Part shown: piece after piece, positions 25,957 through 35,490 of the stretch
Position numbering within the stretch: the first letter of the stretch is position 1
Layout: every line of letters starts with the position of its first letter
NCBI GenBank assembly: GCA_017484095.1
Contig: JAFUTU010000023.1
Location: forward strand, 16,458 to 80,457
Source: Ruminococcus sp.
GTDB lineage: Bacteria; Bacillota; Clostridia; Oscillospirales; Ruminococcaceae
Length of the DNA: 64,000 bases
Reading direction: 5' to 3'
Translations under genes and position numbers: made by a program
Notes under the pieces: generated by a model
The model's input: only the letters and a program-made list of their open reading frames with translations
What the model was told of the DNA's origin: nothing
Database searches by the model: none

Positions 25957-27720
25957 ATGGATGTGATCTATTCAATAAACGGACCTGTAGTAAAGGTGGC
26001 GGATACCAAGACCTTTATGATGCAGGAAATGGTATATGTCGGCGATAAAAGACTGATCGGCGAGGTCATCAGAGTTGAGACCGACTTCACTACCATACAG
26101 GTGTATGAGTCTACAACGGGGCTGAAGCCGGGTGAGCCTGTAGAATCTACGGGCGCGCCGATGTCGGCAACGCTTGCCCCGGGAATAATAACGAATATTT
26201 TTGACGGTATCGAAAGACCGCTGAGAACACTCTCGGAGATGTCGGGTGCGTTCATTGCGGACGGTGCCAATATTCCCAGTGTTGATACACAAAAGGAATA
26301 TAAGGTGGATATCTGCGTCAAGGAGGGCGATAGGCTCTCGGCAGGAGATATCTACTGTACCTGCCCTGAGACTCCCGTAGTTGAGCACAGGTGTATGGTG
26401 CCCCCGCTTTCAAAGGGCGGAGAGGTCATCTGGACAGCGAAAAACGGCTACTATAAGGTGAACGATACTGTAGTTAAGATAAAGGACAGCGCAGGCAGAG
26501 TGACAGAGCTCAGCCTTATGCAGAAATGGCCTATCAGAACGCCCAGACCCTGCAAGAACAGACTGCCGATAGACAGACCCCTTGTTACCGGTCAGCGTAT
26601 AGTTGATACTATACTGCCTATCGCAAAGGGCGGCACGGCTGCTATTCCGGGAGGCTTCGGTACGGGTAAGACGATGACGCAGCACCAGCTCGCTAAATGG
26701 TGCGATGCGGACATAATCGTATATATCGGCTGCGGTGAGCGCGGCAACGAGATGACGCAGGTACTGGAGGAATTCTCCGAGCTTATAGACCCGAGAACAC
26801 AAAAGCCCCTGACAGACAGAACAGTGCTCATAGCTAACACCTCCAATATGCCTGTGGCAGCGCGTGAAGCGTCTATCTACACGGGTATCACGCTGGCTGA
26901 GTACTACAGAGATATGGGTTATCACATAGCTATAATGGCAGACTCAACTTCAAGATGGGCTGAGGCTCTGAGAGAGATATCGGGACGTCTGGAAGAAATG
27001 CCTGCGGAAGAAGGCTTCCCTGCATATCTGCCTTCACGTATATCTGAATTCTATGAAAGGGCAGGCTATGTTGAGACCCTGAACGGAAAAGAGGGCTCAG
27101 TAACTATAATAGGTGCGGTATCACCTCAGGGCGCTGACTTCTCGGAGCCTGTTACACAGAACACAAAGAGATTTGTAAGGTGCTTCTGGGCACTGGATAA
27201 GTCTCTTGCATATGCAAGGCATTACCCTGCGATAAACTGGACCACGAGCTATTCGGAGTATACTGAGGACCTCGGCGCTTACTATAAAGACAGGGTCGCT
27301 GACGACTTCATGGAGGTAAGGCAGGAGATATCCAATATCCTTGTTGAAGAAAACACTCTTATGGAGATAGTAAAGCTTATGGGTGCAGACGTTCTGCCCG
27401 ACGATCAGAAGCTGCTCATCGAGACCGCCAGAGTGGTAAGAGTAGGCTTTTTACAGCAGAACGCTTATCATAAGGACGATACCTATGTTCCGCTTGAAAA
27501 GCAGTACCTTATGATGAAGCTGATACTGAGCTTCTATGAAAAATCAAAAAATGCCCTTGAGCACGGCTTTACGGCACAGCAGGCGCTTTCGCTCGGCTGG
27601 GCTGATAAGCTTGTCAAGATGAAATACGATATCCCGAACGATAAGCCCGAGCTGTTCGGAGATTATGAGCTTGAAATGAGAGCCGACTATGAAAAGCTGA
27701 TCGGAGGTGCCGCTGAGTGA
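25957..27720 (+). CDS. ntpA: V/A-type ATPase catalytic subunit A
   Basis: A 587-aa catalytic subunit of normal length. GPVVKV begins the beta-barrel; residues about 115-185 form the non-homologous region special to A subunits ([20 protein letters not shown]). The P-loop GGFGTGKT is near residue 232-239, with [16 protein letters not shown] (catalytic Glu), the Walker B region [20 protein letters not shown] and the C-terminal helical domain. It binds and turns over ATP at the head of the enzyme. It overlaps the subunit B start by four bases (GTGA), implying coupled synthesis of the 3:3 head. Confidence 0.97.
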   Translation: MDVIYSINGPVVKVADTKTFMMQEMVYVGDKRLIGEVIRVETDFTTIQVYESTTGLKPGEPVESTGAPMSATLAPGIITNIFDGIERPLRTLSEMSGAFIADGANIPSVDTQKEYKVDICVKEGDRLSAGDIYCTCPETPVVEHRCMVPPLSKGGEVIWTAKNGYYKVNDTVVKIKDSAGRVTELSLMQKWPIRTPRPCKNRLPIDRPLVTGQRIVDTILPIAKGGTAAIPGGFGTGKTMTQHQLAKWCDADIIVYIGCGERGNEMTQVLEEFSELIDPRTQKPLTDRTVLIANTSNMPVAAREASIYTGITLAEYYRDMGYHIAIMADSTSRWAEALREISGRLEEMPAEEGFPAYLPSRISEFYERAGYVETLNGKEGSVTIIGAVSPQGADFSEPVTQNTKRFVRCFWALDKSLAYARHYPAINWTTSYSEYTEDLGAYYKDRVADDFMEVRQEISNILVEENTLMEIVKLMGADVLPDDQKLLIETARVVRVGFLQQNAYHKDDTYVPLEKQYLMMKLILSFYEKSKNALEHGFTAQQALSLGWADKLVKMKYDIPNDKPELFGDYELEMRADYEKLIGGAAE

Positions 27721-29120
27721 ACGTAAAGTATATCGGACTGAGCGAGATAAACGGCCCTCTGGTAGCGCTGGAGAACGTAAGCGGTATCTCTTATGACGAG
27801 ATGGCTGAGATAAGGCTCGATGACGGAACAAAAAGACTTGCCAGAGTGGTTGAGGTAGATAAGGGCAGAGCTGTGCTTCAGGTGTTTGAGGGCACAAAGG
27901 GTCTCTCTCTTGTGAACACGACTACCAAGTTTGAGGGAAGAAGTATGCAGCTGCCGCTGTCCACCGAGATGCTCGGCAGGATATTCAACGGTGCGGGCAA
28001 GCCTATCGACGGCCTCGGAGATATCTTCCCCGAAAAGACAGGCGATATAAACGGTGCTCCTCTTAATCCCGTTATGAGGACGTATCCGAGAAACTATATT
28101 AATACGGGCATAAGCTCGATAGATGCCCTGATGACCCTTATCAGAGGTCAGAAGCTGCCGATATTCTCGGGTTCGGGTCTTTCGCACAACAAGCTTGCCG
28201 TTCAGATAGTAAGACAGGCGAAGATAGCTGATGAGAACGGACAGGACTTTGCGATAGTTTTCGGCGCTATGGGTGTTAAGAATGACGTTGCCGATTATTT
28301 CAGAAGAAGCTTTGAGGAATCGGGAGCGCTTGAAAGAGTCGTAATGTTCCTGAACCTTTCAAATGACCCTATCATCGAAAGGATACTTACTCCAAAGGTA
28401 GCTCTTACCTGTGCAGAGTATCTCGCTTTCGAGCATGATATGCACATTCTTGTTATTCTGACGGATATGACCTCCTATGCCGAGGCTTTGAGAGAATTCT
28501 CGTCGTCAAAGGGTGAGATACCCGGAAGAAAAGGCTACCCCGGATATCTGTATTCGGATCTTGCGTCTATCTACGAGAGAGCAGGCATCGTCAAGGGCGC
28601 AAAGGGCTCTGTAACGCAGATACCTATTCTTACGATGCCGAACGATGATATCACTCATCCTGTGCCCGACCTTACAGGCTACATCACCGAGGGTCAGATA
28701 GTTCTTGACCGAAACCTCGATCAGACAGGCGTTTATCCTGCGGTATCGGTGCTGCCGTCGCTGTCAAGACTTATGAAGGACGGTATCGGCGAGGGCTTTA
28801 CCAGAGAGGATCACCAGATGGTATCGAACCAGCTGTTTGCGGCGTACGCAAAGGTGCAGGACGCAAGGAGCCTTGCTTCCGTTATCGGTGAGGAGGAGCT
28901 TTCGGATACTGATAAGGCATATTTGAAATTCGGAGACCTTTTTGAAAAGCATTTTATAGATCAGGGCTTTGATGTCAACAGAACTATAGATGAAACGCTC
29001 GACCTGGGCTGGCAGCTTCTTTCTACCCTGCCCAAGAGCGAGCTCGACCGTGTTGATGATGAGCACCTTGAAAAGTATTACAGCGCCGAAAAGGCAGCAC
29101 AGTATTTTTCGGAAAACTGA
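27717..29120 (+). CDS. ntpB: V/A-type ATPase regulatory subunit B
   Basis: A 467-aa nucleotide-binding, non-catalytic head subunit starting at GTG 27717 within the subunit A stop. [15 protein letters not shown] opens the barrel domain. The P-loop position carries [12 protein letters not shown], which lacks the GKT lysine-threonine pair, as expected for B subunits. [20 protein letters not shown] and [14 protein letters not shown] are highly typical. It alternates with subunit A in the hexamer and contributes the arginine finger to the catalytic sites. Confidence 0.97.
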   Translation: MNVKYIGLSEINGPLVALENVSGISYDEMAEIRLDDGTKRLARVVEVDKGRAVLQVFEGTKGLSLVNTTTKFEGRSMQLPLSTEMLGRIFNGAGKPIDGLGDIFPEKTGDINGAPLNPVMRTYPRNYINTGISSIDALMTLIRGQKLPIFSGSGLSHNKLAVQIVRQAKIADENGQDFAIVFGAMGVKNDVADYFRRSFEESGALERVVMFLNLSNDPIIERILTPKVALTCAEYLAFEHDMHILVILTDMTSYAEALREFSSSKGEIPGRKGYPGYLYSDLASIYERAGIVKGAKGSVTQIPILTMPNDDITHPVPDLTGYITEGQIVLDRNLDQTGVYPAVSVLPSLSRLMKDGIGEGFTREDHQMVSNQLFAAYAKVQDARSLASVIGEEELSDTDKAYLKFGDLFEKHFIDQGFDVNRTIDETLDLGWQLLSTLPKSELDRVDDEHLEKYYSAEKAAQYFSEN

Positions 29121-29136
29121 CAGGAGGTGAAGCCCC

Positions 29137-29763
29137 GTGGCTGAGCAGCAGGTCTTTCCGACCAAGGGAAATCTGATATCATCAAAAAAGGCCCTGCAGC
29201 TGGCGGCGCTGGGCTATGAGCTCCTCGACAGAAAAAGGAGCATACTGATAAGAGAGCTTATGAGCCTTGTCGATAAGGCAGGAGAGCTCAGGGGCAGTAT
29301 CGAGGAGACCTATGTTGAGGCATATTCCGCTTTGCAGCTTGCAAACATCACAATGGGAGTTATAACCCCTTACGCTGCCTGTATACCTGTTGAAAAGGGG
29401 CTGAGCCTTGACTCAAAAAGCGTTATGGGCGTCGAGCTCCCGACAGTAACTCTGGAGCAGAAGCTGCCTGATGTTACCTACGGCTTCTCGCAGACGAGCT
29501 CTCAGCTGGACGCTGCATTTCTGGCGTTCGAGAAGGTAAAGCAGATAACCGCAGAGCTTGCCGAGGTCGAAAACAGCATCTACAGACTTTCAGTGGCAAT
29601 AAGAAAGACTCAGAGAAGAGCAAATGCTCTGCAAAACATTATTATACCCAGAAACGAGAGGATAGTTAAGTTCATCACAGATTCTCTCGAAGAGAAGGAC
29701 AGAGAGGAATTCTCACGGATGAAGGTCATCAAGGCGCAGAAGCTCAAAAAAGCGTCGGGTTGA
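29137..29763 (+). CDS. ntpD: V/A-type ATPase subunit D (central rotor)
   Basis: A 208-aa rotor subunit from GTG 29137 behind CAGGAGGTGA. The N- and C-terminal parts form the long antiparallel coiled coil: PTKGNLISSKKALQLAALGYELLDRKR near the start, and RLSVAIRKTQRRANALQNIIIP (about 151-172), the family signature, near the end. It turns inside the A3B3 ring and carries torque to subunit C and the c-ring. It is the last ATPase gene; a DUF308 membrane protein follows after 27 bases. Confidence 0.95.
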   Translation: MAEQQVFPTKGNLISSKKALQLAALGYELLDRKRSILIRELMSLVDKAGELRGSIEETYVEAYSALQLANITMGVITPYAACIPVEKGLSLDSKSVMGVELPTVTLEQKLPDVTYGFSQTSSQLDAAFLAFEKVKQITAELAEVENSIYRLSVAIRKTQRRANALQNIIIPRNERIVKFITDSLEEKDREEFSRMKVIKAQKLKKASG

Positions 29764-29790
29764 AAAACGATAGAAAAGAGGGGAACAAAA

Positions 29791-30417
29791 ATGACTGAGC
29801 TTTTGGGAAGACTGTTCAGAAATTACTGGATACTGAGCGTGTTCTGCATAGTTCTGGGGATAGCGCTGATAGTGGATCCCGAGTTCTTTTCCCAGTCGAT
29901 AAGCTGGGTGGTCGGCGGACTGTTCGCGGCATACGGTGTGGTATACCTTATAAGGTATTTCATTGATTCGGGTGAGAACAACTTCGGCTTTGATCTTGTC
30001 AGAGGTATAGTGCTTGTGGCTATAGGCGTCTTTCTGATAGTCAGGCGTGAATTTATCCCGAACGTTATCGCGATAGTTACGGGCTTCTATATGCTTATAA
30101 GCTCGATAGTTTCTCTCCAGAATAACCTGAGAGTTAAAAAAGCAGGGTTTGAAGGCTGGCAGGCAGGAGTTGTTTTCTCTCTGATAACGCTGGCGGGCGG
30201 CTGTGTGCTGATATTCAATCCGCTTATGGGTCAGAAGATAGCTATGACGCTGCTGGGCGCTGCACTTCTTGTTACGGGCATATCAAATACAGCGAGCTGC
30301 TTCAGAGCTTCAAGAAAGCTTAAAAAGATCAGAAAGATGGCAGGCTCGGGAGAGCTGGTGCGTTATGAAGGCTCACGGCGCAGCGGGAGCGGCAAGGACG
30401 ACTATATAGATATATGA
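29791..30417 (+). CDS. HdeD/DUF308 family membrane protein
   Basis: A 208-aa protein with six membrane helices arranged as three hairpins, each with the DUF308 pattern of G-GI-LI-(D/R)PE-F, as in VLGIALIVDPEFFSQS (about 21-36) and AIGVFLIVRREFIPN (about 76-90). The C-terminal 35 residues are cytoplasmic and basic, then end in DDYIDI. HdeD-like proteins are linked to acid stress in E. coli; the function here is unknown. Its position behind the ATPase operon, 27 bases after subunit D with an AGAGGGG ribosome site, suggests co-transcription and a link with ion or pH stress, which is inference. Confidence 0.8.
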   Translation: MTELLGRLFRNYWILSVFCIVLGIALIVDPEFFSQSISWVVGGLFAAYGVVYLIRYFIDSGENNFGFDLVRGIVLVAIGVFLIVRREFIPNVIAIVTGFYMLISSIVSLQNNLRVKKAGFEGWQAGVVFSLITLAGGCVLIFNPLMGQKIAMTLLGAALLVTGISNTASCFRASRKLKKIRKMAGSGELVRYEGSRRSGSGKDDYIDI

Positions 30418-30508
30418 AGCCTGTCGTTTTTTCAGTGGTAAAATAATCACAAAAAATCTGATAAAATCCCTTTGGATTTGTGAAAATGCAAAAATGTTTG
30501 AAAATCGC

Positions 30509-30537
30509 TTGACAAAATCAGGCTTTGGGTCTATACT
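30509..30537 (+). promoter_or_regulatory. Promoter of glnN
   Basis: TTGACA at 30509-30514 and TATACT at 30532-30537, exactly 17 bases apart: a strong housekeeping promoter. Transcription would begin near 30544, leaving a leader of about 80 bases that contains a stable hairpin. Confidence 0.9.
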
Positions 30538-30556
30538 TGTAAATGTAAACAGCAAT

Positions 30557-30590
30557 GGCGCTGTGGACTTAATGTTCACGGCGCCAGTTT
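30557..30590 (+). promoter_or_regulatory. Leader hairpin of glnN, attenuator-like
   Basis: GGCGCTGTGGAC and GTTCACGGCGCC form a 12-bp stem (wobble pairs included) around a TTAAT loop, followed by AGTTTTATT. It starts only 13 bases after the predicted transcription start. It may act as an attenuator, as a 5' stabiliser, or as a target of an RNA-binding antiterminator. Only one hairpin is present, whereas ANTAR-type leaders have two with hexaloops. Confidence 0.55.
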
Positions 30591-30624
30591 TATTAGCTGA
30601 ATATTCAAAACAGGAGGAATTTGT

Positions 30625-32706
30625 ATGTCGAATGTACCTGAATTCTTTGGCGCAGACGTTTTTAACGAGGCTGTGATGAGAGAAAGGCTGCCAAAGGCTA
30701 CCTTTAAGGCTTTGAAGAAAACTATTGATAACGGTGAGGCTTTACAGCCTGAGGTCGCTAACATAGTTGCAAACGCTATGAAGGACTGGGCGGTCGAAAA
30801 GGGCTGCACACATTATACTCACTGGTTCCAGCCTATGACAGGTCTGACAGCAGAAAAGCACGACAGCTTTATCTCGCCTACCGAAGACGGCCATGTTATC
30901 ATGGAATTCTCGGGTAAGGAGCTTATAAAGGGTGAGCCCGACGCATCGAGCTTTCCTTCGGGCGGACTGAGAGCCACCTTTGAGGCAAGGGGCTACACAG
31001 CCTGGGATCCGACCTCCTATGCTTTTATAAAATGTAACACTCTTTGTATCCCGACGGCTTTCTGCTCTTACAGTGGTGAGGCTCTTGACAAGAAGACCCC
31101 TCTGCTGAGATCAATGGAGGCAGTCAACAAGTCTGCACTCAGAGTGCTCAAGCTGTTTGGCTCCGATGCTACAAGAGTTATGGCAAATGTAGGTCCAGAG
31201 CAGGAATACTTCCTTATCGACAGAGAGATGTACTCTCACAGAAAGGACCTCATTTTTGCAGGCAGAACTCTCTTCGGCGCACCTGCTCCAAAGGGACAGG
31301 AGCTTGAGGATCACTACTTCGGAACGATCAAGACGAGAGTTCAGGCTTATATGAAGGATCTTGACGATCAGCTCTGGAGACTGGGCGTTTATGCAAAGAC
31401 CAAGCACAACGAGGTAGCGCCTGCTCAGCATGAGCTCGCACCTATCTTCGGTACCGCAAACATTGCTACCGACCACAACCAGCTGACTATGGAGATCATG
31501 AAGAGAACGGCCAGAAAGCACGGCTTCAAGTGCCTGCTCCATGAGAAGCCGTTCGCAGGTATCAACGGCTCGGGCAAGCACAATAACTGGTCTATCTCTA
31601 CAAACACAGGTGTTAATCTTCTTGATCCCGGTAAAACTCCTGCCGAGAATGCACAGTTCCTGTTGTTCCTCACAGCTGTTATCAAGGCAGTCAACGATTA
31701 TCAGGACGTTCTCAGAGCAAGCGTTGCTTCCGCAGGCAACGACCACAGACTCGGTGCTAATGAGGCGCCTCCTGCTATCATTTCTATCTTCCTCGGCGAT
31801 GAGCTCACAGGTATCCTTGACTCTATCGTAAACGGCGTTAAGTATGAGGGCAAGAGAGTAGAAATGGAGATCGGTGTTGACGTTCTGCCTCACTTCCGTA
31901 AGGATACTACCGACAGAAACAGAACTTCACCTTTCGCTTTCACAGGCAATAAGTTTGAGTTCAGAATGCCGGGCTCCAAGCTTTCTGTAGCCGGTCCGAT
32001 GACTGTACTGAACACTATCGTTGCAAAGGTTCTCGATGACTTTGCTGAGGTCCTTGAAAAGGCCGATAACTTCCAGGACGCACTTGATGACCTCATCAAG
32101 GCAACTATCAAGGATAATCAGGCTATCATCTTCAACGGCAACGGCTATTCCGATGAGTGGCCTGCTGAGGCTGAGAAGAGAGGTCTGCTCAATCTGAGAT
32201 CAACTCCCGAGGCTGTGCCCACATTCGTAGCACCTAAGAATATTGAGCTGTTTGAGAAGTACGGCGTTTATACCGAGACCGAGCTCCATTCCAGAGTTGA
32301 GATCCTCCTCGATGAGTATTGCAAGACCCTTAATATTGAGGCTCTGACTATGATAGATATGGCAAAGAAGGATATCCTTCCTGCTGTTGCAGCATATATC
32401 AAGGAGCTTGCTAAGACTGCTGAGCTTGCAAAGGGCTGCGGCGCCGTTACCGAGTTTGAGGACGATATGGTGAAGAGGCTTTCATCTCTTGCAAGCCAGA
32501 CCTATAAGAAGCTCGGCGCTCTTGAAGAGGTAACTCATAAGGCTCACGAGATCGAGGATGTTCAGGAGCTTGCAAACTATTACCATGATACGGTGTTCGT
32601 TGCAATGGGTGAGCTCAGAGCTGCTGCCGATGAGATAGAGACTCTCGTCGGAGAGAAGTACTGGCCATATCCTACATACGGAAAGCTTCTGTTCTATGTA
32701 AACTGA
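30625..32706 (+). CDS. glnN: Glutamine synthetase type III
   Basis: A 693-aa protein, the large GSIII form found in Bacteroidetes, cyanobacteria and ruminococci, starting at ATG 30625 behind CAGGAGG. GSIII marks are visible: [53 protein letters not shown] (metal-binding glutamates), [21 protein letters not shown] and [16 protein letters not shown]. It makes glutamine from glutamate, ammonia and ATP, the main ammonia-assimilating step in rumen-type bacteria. It is a single-gene unit with its own promoter, leader hairpin and downstream hairpin. No glnB or GlnR gene is near. Confidence 0.96.
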   Translation: MSNVPEFFGADVFNEAVMRERLPKATFKALKKTIDNGEALQPEVANIVANAMKDWAVEKGCTHYTHWFQPMTGLTAEKHDSFISPTEDGHVIMEFSGKELIKGEPDASSFPSGGLRATFEARGYTAWDPTSYAFIKCNTLCIPTAFCSYSGEALDKKTPLLRSMEAVNKSALRVLKLFGSDATRVMANVGPEQEYFLIDREMYSHRKDLIFAGRTLFGAPAPKGQELEDHYFGTIKTRVQAYMKDLDDQLWRLGVYAKTKHNEVAPAQHELAPIFGTANIATDHNQLTMEIMKRTARKHGFKCLLHEKPFAGINGSGKHNNWSISTNTGVNLLDPGKTPAENAQFLLFLTAVIKAVNDYQDVLRASVASAGNDHRLGANEAPPAIISIFLGDELTGILDSIVNGVKYEGKRVEMEIGVDVLPHFRKDTTDRNRTSPFAFTGNKFEFRMPGSKLSVAGPMTVLNTIVAKVLDDFAEVLEKADNFQDALDDLIKATIKDNQAIIFNGNGYSDEWPAEAEKRGLLNLRSTPEAVPTFVAPKNIELFEKYGVYTETELHSRVEILLDEYCKTLNIEALTMIDMAKKDILPAVAAYIKELAKTAELAKGCGAVTEFEDDMVKRLSSLASQTYKKLGALEEVTHKAHEIEDVQELANYYHDTVFVAMGELRAAADEIETLVGEKYWPYPTYGKLLFYVN

Positions 32707-32718
32707 TATCGATAAAAA

Positions 32719-32750
32719 AGGCGCTCCTGTTGAACAGGAGCGCCTGATTT
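32719..32750. terminator. Hairpin terminator behind glnN, stronger on the minus strand
   Basis: AGGCGCTCCTGTT and AACAGGAGCGCCT form a perfect 13-bp stem with a minimal loop. On the plus strand only GATTTGTG follows, a poor U-tract. On the minus strand the hairpin is followed by TTTTTTATC, a good U-tract. It ends glnN and probably also blocks leftward transcription from the ribosomal leader region. Confidence 0.8.
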
Positions 32751-32817
32751 GTGCATTGTTGCTAAAAATGCGTGGAAAAGTTTAGAAAAATTCTCTGCGA
32801 TAAAAATGGAATGTCGC

Positions 32818-32846
32818 TTGAAAAAGTTGGGGAAGTGTGCTACAAT
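32818..32846 (+). promoter_or_regulatory. Promoter of the S10-spc-alpha ribosomal operon
   Basis: TTGAAA at 32818-32823 and TACAAT at 32841-32846 are 17 bases apart. Transcription would begin near 32853, giving a leader of about 465 nt before rpsJ. A weaker second promoter may lie near 33190-33217 (TATACT). Confidence 0.78.
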
Positions 32847-32852
32847 AATACT

Positions 32853-33317
32853 TGCGTGACTGCACGTTGTATCCGTTTGGATACGAAAGATATGCGATGA
32901 AACGGAAGGTTGCTGACGGTGCGTCAGGGAATTTCCGCGGAGTATGTCCGATTTTAAACCGGGCGACTGTAATACCGAACACAGTATGTGCTTATGCTTC
33001 TTGCGAGGGCAGGTGACTGCTTTGGCGTGGGTGCGGCTGTCTGTGTGAGCTGTTTTGGAGTCCGAAAGCCTGTATGGATTTTCGGATTATTTTATTGAGA
33101 CAGATAGGGAACACACGGCAGAGTGTAAATCGTAAAAAGGCGGTTTGAGAGTATTACAGAGGCTTTTGGAATGGAAACCGGGTCAGTTGTGTGAGCGGTC
33201 GGGTCGATATACTATATATTGTGTTAGACTGATGCTAACGAACGTTCATACAATTGACTGAGGCTTTCGTTCCGAGAGCCGCCCCCTAACAATTAAAGCA
33301 CTAAGGAGGCGATTTAA
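32853..33317 (+). promoter_or_regulatory. Long structured leader of the ribosomal operon
   Basis: About 465 nt without a gene. Hairpins seen by eye include GTATCC/GGATAC (32869-32884), CTGACG/CGTCAG (32912-32926) and a terminator-like hairpin at 33061-33096. The segment is GC-richer than most other intergenic regions and has no T-box, tmRNA, SRP or RNase P signatures. S10 operon leaders in some bacteria bind ribosomal protein L4 and attenuate transcription; a similar role is inferred, but no known L4 leader structure could be matched by eye. Confidence 0.6.
33061..33096 (+). terminator. Terminator-like hairpin inside the S10 leader
   Basis: TCCGAAA and TTTCGGA pair in a seven-bp stem with a 12-base loop, followed by TTATTTTATT. 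It lies about 210 nt into the leader and 220 nt before rpsJ, the right kind of position for an attenuator of the whole ribosomal operon. The stem is short, so termination would be partial or conditional. Confidence 0.55.
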
Positions 33318-33632
33318 GTGGCAGTCAATGAGAAGATCAGGATCAAGATCAAGGGTTATGAGCACGCTGTAGTAGATGCGGCAGCTGCAAAGATCGTAGA
33401 GGCGATCAAGCGTTCGGGCGCACAGGTATCGGGACCTATCCCGCTTCCTACCGACAAGGAGATCGTAACTATACTGAGAGCTGTTCACAAGTATAAGGAC
33501 AGCCGTGAGCAGTTCGAGCTCAGAACACACAAGAGACTGATCGATGTTATCAGACCTACAAAGGAGACAACATCGGCGCTCGAAAATCTTGAACTTCCTG
33601 CAGGCGTAAACATCGTAATGGAGATCAAGTAA
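33318..33632 (+). CDS. rpsJ: 30S ribosomal protein S10
   Basis: 104 aa from GTG 33318 behind [28 protein letters not shown] and [18 protein letters not shown] are typical S10; the loop [12 protein letters not shown] follows. S10 binds the 30S head and also partners NusB in transcription antitermination. It is the first gene of the supercluster. The 93-base gap to rplC carries a GAGATC/GATCTC hairpin (33642-33663). Confidence 0.98.
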   Translation: MAVNEKIRIKIKGYEHAVVDAAAAKIVEAIKRSGAQVSGPIPLPTDKEIVTILRAVHKYKDSREQFELRTHKRLIDVIRPTKETTSALENLELPAGVNIVMEIK

Positions 33633-33725
33633 TCTCCAAACGAGATCGCAGAGAGCTGATCTCGGAAACCATGTAACGCGCAGGTCATGTCGGGAGACCG
33701 ACCAATAACCAAAGGAGGAAAAACA

Positions 33726-34361
33726 ATGCAAAAGGGAATCATCGGAAAGAAGATCGGTATGACACAGATCTTCGATGAGGCAGGAAAGGTAGTTCCTGTA
33801 ACTGTTATCGAGGCGGGTCCGTGCGTAGTCGTACAGAAGAAGACTGCGGAAAATGACGGATACGAGGCTGTTCAGCTTGGCTTCGGTGACATCAGAGCAA
33901 AGAGAGTTAACAAGCCTCTCCAGGGTCACTTCAAGAAGGCAGACGTTGCAATGAAGAGAACTCTGAAGGAATTCAGACTTGACGACATCTCGGCTCTTAA
34001 CGTAGGCGACATCGTAAAGGCTGACACATTTGCTGAGGGCGACATCGTTGATGTAAGCGGAACCAGCAAGGGTCACGGATTTACAGGCACGATCAAGCGT
34101 CACAACTTCGCAAGACTTAAGGAAACTCACGGTACAGGCCCTGTTCACAGACACGCAGGCTCAATGGGCGCATGCTCATCGCCTTCGAGGATATTCAAGG
34201 GCAAGGGTATGCCCGGACAGTACGGTAACGTTAAGGTGACTGTACAGAACCTCAAGATCATGAAGATCGACGCAGAAAATAATCTTATTGCAGTAAAGGG
34301 AGCGATTCCGGGCCCTAAGAACGGCACCGTAACCATTACCGACTGCGTTAAGAAGGCTTAG
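33726..34361 (+). CDS. rplC: 50S ribosomal protein L3
   Basis: 211 aa from ATG 33726 behind AAAGGAGG; the frame is open further left but no other start has a ribosome site. [17 protein letters not shown] at the N terminus, [17 protein letters not shown] and the long loop [20 protein letters not shown] are conserved L3 features. L3 binds 23S rRNA near the peptidyl transferase centre and starts 50S assembly. The folded 93-base segment in front may set its level apart from rpsJ. Confidence 0.98.
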   Translation: MQKGIIGKKIGMTQIFDEAGKVVPVTVIEAGPCVVVQKKTAENDGYEAVQLGFGDIRAKRVNKPLQGHFKKADVAMKRTLKEFRLDDISALNVGDIVKADTFAEGDIVDVSGTSKGHGFTGTIKRHNFARLKETHGTGPVHRHAGSMGACSSPSRIFKGKGMPGQYGNVKVTVQNLKIMKIDAENNLIAVKGAIPGPKNGTVTITDCVKKA

Positions 34362-34378
34362 TGGAAGGAGGAAGTATT

Positions 34379-35002
34379 ATGTCACAGATCTCAGTATTTG
34401 ACATGAAGGGCGTAAAGGTAGCCGACACTGAGCTTAACGATGCGATATTCGGCATCGAGCCAAACAAGACGATTTTACACGCGATGGTAGTTAATTATCT
34501 TGCAAACCAGAGACAGGGCACACAGTCCACACTTACCAGAACAGAGGTAAGAGGCGGCGGTAGAAAGCCTTGGAGACAGAAGGGTACAGGCCATGCAAGA
34601 CAGGGCTCGATCAGAGCTCCTCAGTGGGTACACGGCGGTGTTGCACTTGGCCCTAAGCCGAGAGATTACAGCTATTCGCTCAATAAGAAGGAAAAGAGGA
34701 TCGGAATGAAGTCCGCTCTCTCTGTAAAGGTAGCTGACGAGAACCTCGTTGTTGTTGATGCTATCAAGACAGAAGAGTTCAAGACCAAGACAATGGTCGA
34801 GATGCTCAAGGCTCTTGGAGTTGAGGGCAAGGCACTTATCGTTACCGCTGAGAGCGATCTCAAGGTAATAAAGAGCGCTGCAAACATTCCGGGCGTTAAG
34901 ACAGCTACAGTAAACACACTTAATGTTTACGACATAATGAACTATGATAAGTTCATCGTATCTTCAGATGCTGTCAAGAAGATCGAGGAGGTATATGCAT
35001 AA
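34379..35002 (+). CDS. rplD: 50S ribosomal protein L4
   Basis: 207 aa from ATG 34379 behind AAGGAGG. The extended loop [20 protein letters not shown], which lines the exit tunnel and is where macrolide-resistance changes occur, is intact. [20 protein letters not shown] is typical. In some bacteria L4 represses the S10 operon through the leader, which makes the long leader here of interest. Its stop overlaps the rplW start by one base. Confidence 0.98.
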   Translation: MSQISVFDMKGVKVADTELNDAIFGIEPNKTILHAMVVNYLANQRQGTQSTLTRTEVRGGGRKPWRQKGTGHARQGSIRAPQWVHGGVALGPKPRDYSYSLNKKEKRIGMKSALSVKVADENLVVVDAIKTEEFKTKTMVEMLKALGVEGKALIVTAESDLKVIKSAANIPGVKTATVNTLNVYDIMNYDKFIVSSDAVKKIEEVYA

Positions 35003-35292
35003 TGAGAGCTGCTCAGGATATTATTATCACACCCGTTATCACTGAGGATTCTATGGACAGACTCCAGGATAACAGATATACCTTCAAGGTTGCCAAGGAC
35101 GCTAACAAGATCGAGATAGCTTCGGCTGTTGAGGAGCTTTTCGGCGTTAAGGTAGCAAAGGTAAACACAATGAACGTAAAGGGCAAGCAGAAGAGAATGG
35201 GCAGAAGCGTTGGCTACCGCCCCGACTGGAAGAAGGCTATCGTTACTCTCGAGGGCGATAAGACTATTGAGTTCTTCGAGGGACTTTACTAA
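35002..35292 (+). CDS. rplW: 50S ribosomal protein L23
   Basis: 96 aa starting at the ATG that shares one base with the rplD stop (TAATG), so translation is coupled. [21 protein letters not shown] and [19 protein letters not shown] are typical. L23 sits at the tunnel exit and is the docking site for trigger factor and SRP. An unusual 198-base non-coding gap follows before rplB. Confidence 0.97.
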   Translation: MRAAQDIIITPVITEDSMDRLQDNRYTFKVAKDANKIEIASAVEELFGVKVAKVNTMNVKGKQKRMGRSVGYRPDWKKAIVTLEGDKTIEFFEGLY

Positions 35293-35490
35293 TTGACCCT
35301 GTCCCGTGTAAGTACGTCAGACCGAGCACTGCACGGTGAGCTTCGGCGAGGCGGCGAGGGCTGCTCGTGTGCGGCGCATTGAGAGAATGAGCTTAAAGCT
35401 TATCTCTGTGCGGCTGCGGTAAATTCCGCCGAGCGTATGTATGGAAGGTATGAGCCTTTCGCAAAACTTTATTAAGGAGTTGAATTTCTA
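35293..35490 (+). promoter_or_regulatory. Folded 198-base spacer between rplW and rplB
   Basis: These two genes are normally almost contiguous. Here the gap is GC-rich and folds: an imperfect stem around AGAGAATGAGCTT / AAGCTTATCTCT (35380-35407) and GCGG/CCGC (about 35416-35430) are visible. No gene, T-run terminator or clear promoter is present. It may be a binding site for a ribosomal protein, an RNA processing site, or a stabilising leader for rplB. Confidence 0.5.

Noticed and set aside
33238..33252. GAACGTTC palindrome before rpsJ as a LexA or other operator
   Set aside because: The arms are contiguous, without the four-base spacer, and the place inside an mRNA leader does not suit an operator.
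32853..33317. T-box, tmRNA, SRP RNA, RNase P RNA or 6S RNA in the ribosomal leader
   Set aside because: None of the diagnostic conserved sequences of these RNAs was found.
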